Origin: an uncultured Clostridia bacterium
Lineage (GTDB): Bacteria > Bacillota > Clostridia > Lachnospirales > Bianqueaceae
DNA: 25,310 bases
Reading direction: 5' to 3'
Assembly: GCA_937892735.1 (NCBI GenBank)
Contig: CALBGL010000074.1
Coordinates: 1-25,310 of the forward strand
Shown here one piece after another: positions 23,082 through 25,310 of this stretch. The position numbers and the translations under genes are program-made. Position 1 is the stretch's first letter. Every line of letters begins with the position of its first letter. The notes below the pieces were generated by a model that made no database searches, was not told where the DNA came from, and saw only the letters and a program-made list of their open reading frames with translations.

Positions 23082-23975
23082 TCAGCCCTTAAGGGAACCG
23101 ATCATGACACCTTTTACAAAATACTTCTGCACAAAAGGATACACAATCAAAATCGGTAAGGTTGTAAACATGATGATGGCCGAACGAAGGGTGGAATCCG
23201 ATACATTGAAATTGGTAGATCCTCCCGTCTGACTGGCCTCCTCCGAAAAGAGTCCGGAGATCAGTTTGTTCTTCAGTATAATCTGTAACGGATACTTTTC
23301 CTTAGAATCCAAGTACAGCATCGCATTGAAGTAGCTGTTCCAATGGGATACGGCATAGAATAGAACCATGGTAGCCAAAACCGCCTTGGATAAGGGAAGT
23401 GCGATGCGAAACAGAATGGTAAAGTCATTGGCCCCATCCAGCTGGGCTGATTCGAACAAAGACTCAGGTAAGGACTGAAACGATGTACGGATAATGATCA
23501 TATTATAAGTGTTGATTGCGACTGGAAGAACAATGGCCCAGATTGTATCCATCATATGCAGATCCTTAATAACCAGATACAAAGGAATCATGCCTCCGCC
23601 AAAAAACATCGTGAAAACGATCATCCCCGTAAAGAATCTTTTTCCCGAAAAGGTTCGCCTGGATAAGGGGAAGGCGCAGAGACAGGACATGACCAGATTG
23701 ATTATGGTGCCTACTATAGTATAAACAATAGAATTCCACAGAGATTGAAATAGCTGGGGATCGCTCATGATCGAACGATAGGAATCCAATGTTAGACCAA
23801 TGGGATATAAATTAACTTTTCCCTGCATCACAAGCATTCCATTACTGATGGATGTGATGGCTACATAATATAATGGATAGAACGTAATCAACGTAATGAG
23901 AATCAGGATGAATGCGTTGATACCCGAGAAGATACGACTCCCCCAGGAACCACCGATCATTTTTTTCTTCGCCAT
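23082..23975 (-). CDS. Carbohydrate ABC transporter permease (LplC/YtcP-like)
   Basis: A 297-residue CUT1 permease with six membrane helices. The cytoplasmic EAA loop reads ESAQLDGANDFTILFRIALP and docks the ATPase, and the C-terminal VQKYFVKGVMIGSLKG is typical of the LplC/YtcP group. The ATG at 23975, with AGGAGG 7 bases upstream, is chosen; a longer open frame upstream overlaps the other permease gene and has no homologous content. It starts 15 bases after the partner permease. No ATPase gene is in the window, so a shared MsmX/UgpC-type ATPase elsewhere probably powers the transporter. Confidence 0.94.
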   Translation of the reverse strand: MAKKKMIGGSWGSRIFSGINAFILILITLITFYPLYYVAITSISNGMLVMQGKVNLYPIGLTLDSYRSIMSDPQLFQSLWNSIVYTIVGTIINLVMSCLCAFPLSRRTFSGKRFFTGMIVFTMFFGGGMIPLYLVIKDLHMMDTIWAIVLPVAINTYNMIIIRTSFQSLPESLFESAQLDGANDFTILFRIALPLSKAVLATMVLFYAVSHWNSYFNAMLYLDSKEKYPLQIILKNKLISGLFSEEASQTGGSTNFNVSDSTLRSAIIMFTTLPILIVYPFVQKYFVKGVMIGSLKG

Positions 23976-23989
23976 AGGGATCCTCCTTT

Positions 23990-24916
23990 CTACCACAAGG
24001 ATGTTTCGCCGACTCGCCGCGAAATGAAATTCGCGGTGGTAACAAAGATCAGCGCCACCAAAGACTGAAATAGGCCGATCCCCGTAGCATAACTGAAGTT
24101 TGCATCCTGGATACCGATACGGTACACGTATGTGGAAATGACGTCGGAAATCACCTGGTTGCTGCTGGTCATCAGAAGCAAAATCTTCTGAAAGGACACG
24201 TTCATGATATTCCCAGTTTCCAATATGAACATAATCGTAATGGTTGGTGCAATTCCCGGCAATGTCACGTGCAGCATCTGCTGCCATCGGTTTGCACCGT
24301 CAATCTGTGCGGCTTCATACAATTCTTGCTCCACCGCGGAAAGGGCCGATAAGTAAATGATGGATCCCCATCCTGCGGACTGCCAGATTCCAGACGCGAT
24401 ATATACGGTTCGAAAATACTTGGGCTCCGCTAAGAAACGGTAAGGACCCAGACCAAATATTCCTAGAAACTCGTTAATCACGCCATTGGATGATAAGAAT
24501 GTATTGAGCATACCGACCACCACGACGACCGATAAAAAGTGCGGAAGGTAACTGATGGTCTGTACCATCTTCTTAAACTTCGTATGCGTGACTTCATTCA
24601 ACATCAGAGCCAGAATGATAGGAACGGGAAAACTCCAAAAAAGATTATATACATTCAGGACAATTGTGTTTTTAAACACTTGCCAGAAGTAAGGATCCCC
24701 GATAAACTTTTCAATATACTTAAGGCCTACCCAATCGCTACCCCAGATTCCCTGCTTGATACTGTAATCTTTAAATGCCAGCGTAATACCATACATTGGC
24801 ATATAATGAAAGATGAGATAAAATAGAAATGGGAGTAAAAACATCAAGTACAGATACTTGTCCCTGGCAAACGCTTTTCGAAACGCTTGCCAGGAATTCA
24901 CTTTTGCCTTTACCAT
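23990..24916 (-). CDS. Carbohydrate ABC transporter permease (LplB/YteP-like)
   Basis: A 308-residue CUT1 permease with six helices. The N-terminal block RDKYLYLMFLLPFLFYLIFHY is the usual LplB opening. The EAA loop is EAAQIDGANRWQQMLHVTLP. It forms the membrane channel with the neighbouring LplC-like protein. The ATG at 24916 is preferred over an upstream ATG at 24991 because GGAGGG lies 6-7 bases before it and the upstream part covers the promoter. It is the first gene of the operon. Confidence 0.94.
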   Translation of the reverse strand: MVKAKVNSWQAFRKAFARDKYLYLMFLLPFLFYLIFHYMPMYGITLAFKDYSIKQGIWGSDWVGLKYIEKFIGDPYFWQVFKNTIVLNVYNLFWSFPVPIILALMLNEVTHTKFKKMVQTISYLPHFLSVVVVVGMLNTFLSSNGVINEFLGIFGLGPYRFLAEPKYFRTVYIASGIWQSAGWGSIIYLSALSAVEQELYEAAQIDGANRWQQMLHVTLPGIAPTITIMFILETGNIMNVSFQKILLLMTSSNQVISDVISTYVYRIGIQDANFSYATGIGLFQSLVALIFVTTANFISRRVGETSLW

Positions 24917-24955
24917 TCTTAACCCTCCTTCTTGCGTGTTGTTTTCTTTGTTTCT

Positions 24956-24984
24956 ATTGTACGGGTAGCAGAGGGAGATCTCAA
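24956..24984 (-). promoter_or_regulatory. Promoter of the ABC transporter operon
   Basis: On the minus strand TTGAGA (24979-24984) and TACAAT (24956-24961) stand 17 bases apart, about 40 bases before the first permease ATG. A pair of direct repeats ends 16 bases upstream of the -35, the usual location for an AraC-type activator. Confidence 0.7.
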
Positions 24985-24999
24985 GATCCATTCCGCTCT

Positions 25000-25040
25000 T
25001 TCTTGTTCCACTTCTCCCCTTTTCGAAGATTCTTGTTCCA
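25000..25040 (-). promoter_or_regulatory. Direct-repeat operator candidate for the AraC-type regulator
   Basis: The 11-base sequence TTCTTGTTCCA occurs at 25000-25010 and 25030-25040 in the same orientation, exactly 30 bases apart, close to three turns of the helix. On the minus strand (TGGAACAAGAA) it lies upstream of the transporter -35 box. AraC-family dimers typically bind two such direct repeats next to the promoter they activate. It also lies 37 bases from the -35 of the divergent gene, so it could serve both. Confidence 0.6.
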
Positions 25041-25076
25041 AAATAGAAAAATGACCTTAGAAAACATAAATGGTAC

Positions 25077-25105
25077 TTGCATGTTTTTTTAAGTCACTCT
25101 ATAAT
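25077..25105 (+). promoter_or_regulatory. Promoter of the divergent sialidase-like gene
   Basis: A perfect TATAAT (25100-25105) with TTGCAT (25077-25082) at 17-base spacing. The -35 is weak, which suits an activated promoter. The leader to the ATG at 25160 is about 48 bases. Confidence 0.6.
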
Positions 25106-25159
25106 AGAAGTACAAAGTATCTGCTATATAACAGAAATAAAAAAACAAGGGGGGTCTCC

Positions 25160-25310
25160 ATGTATTCACAAATCACTAATCACTATGAGCCGGGAATGAA
25201 ACGGCCCAAGATTTGTACCGAACAGAAAGTGCTCTGGGAACCGAGGGAAGGCTGGTCCTACGCGCACCATGCGCAGATCACATGGTTTTGCGGGAAATAC
25301 TATGTGATGT
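25160..25310 (+). CDS. Sialidase-like / BNR-repeat protein, N-terminal part (cut by window edge)
   Basis: About 50 residues are visible, starting MYSQITNHYEPGMKRP and including EPREGWSYAHHAQITWFCGKYYVM. The E-G-W-S/T-Y-x-H-H-x-x-I-x-x-F-x-G-x-F/Y-Y pattern is common at the start of bacterial beta-propeller proteins annotated as exo-alpha-sialidase or glycosyl hydrolase-like. There is no signal peptide, so it would act in the cytoplasm on imported oligosaccharide. AGGGGGGT lies about 5 bases before the ATG. It is divergent from the sugar transporter operon and probably co-regulated with it. The family call rests on a short segment; the catalytic region is outside the window. Confidence 0.6.
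   Translation, partial: MYSQITNHYEPGMKRPKICTEQKVLWEPREGWSYAHHAQITWFCGKYYVM

Noticed and set aside
23976..24287. N-terminal extension of the LplC-like permease
   Set aside because: The extra 104 residues overlap the neighbouring permease gene in another frame, and a strong AGGAGG marks the start at 23975.
1..25310. Insertion sequence, prophage or integrase genes
   Set aside because: No transposase, recombinase or phage gene was found; the tRNA-Thr gene shows no duplicated 3' end that would mark an attachment site.

Overview
The window looks like chromosomal DNA of a strictly anaerobic, probably spore-forming Clostridia (Bacillota) of middling GC. The grounds are strong AGGAGG-type ribosome binding sites before nearly every gene, compact TTGACA/TATAAT promoters, an oxygen-sensitive 2-hydroxyacyl-CoA dehydratase/activase-family gene, VanZ and group III phosphofructokinase homologues, a transition-metal riboswitch, and an Lpl/Ytc-type ABC transporter with a membrane-bound AraC regulator. 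A sigma-G-like promoter in front of a small Asn/Gln/Arg-rich protein gene suggests sporulation. The species cannot be named from the sequence alone.

Left part (1-7150): the first codons of uronate isomerase (minus), a tRNA-Thr(CGT) with its own promoter and terminator, a MATE exporter just behind it, a HAD phosphatase overlapping the MATE gene tail-to-tail, a 57-residue N/Q/R-rich small protein, and a very large activase/dehydratase-family gene. That gene is split into two overlapping frames at about 4731-4747 by what looks like an 11-bp deletion.

Centre (7154-14186): a tightly packed seven-gene minus-strand operon reads alpha/beta hydrolase - thyA - folA - THUMP RNA methyltransferase - Mrp/NBP35 ATPase - vanZ-like - polysaccharide deacetylase. 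It runs from a promoter at 12846-12874 to a strong terminator at 7107-7150, and most junctions overlap or abut. A 6-phosphofructokinase gene is divergent from it.

Right-centre (14187-19028): a membrane-anchored esterase lies next to what may be a truncated acetyltransferase start. mntP follows under a yybP-ykoY-type Mn riboswitch with its own terminator. glyA is preceded by two tandem 105-bp structured repeats of unknown identity, and a ThrE-type exporter is divergent from glyA. thyA, folA and glyA together make up the thymidylate/folate cycle.

Right end (19020-25310): a glycan-uptake locus. It contains a membrane AraC regulator, a lipoprotein solute-binding protein and two CUT1 permeases (no ATPase gene here), plus the start of a divergent sialidase-like gene. 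The shared intergenic region holds an 11-bp direct repeat at exact 30-bp spacing upstream of the transporter promoter, a good candidate operator. The uronate isomerase at the far left and this locus both suggest plant or host polysaccharide use.

The most notable items are the tandem structured repeat in the glyA leader, the sigma-G-like promoter plus small N/Q/R protein, the split activase gene, and the AraC-type operator candidate.
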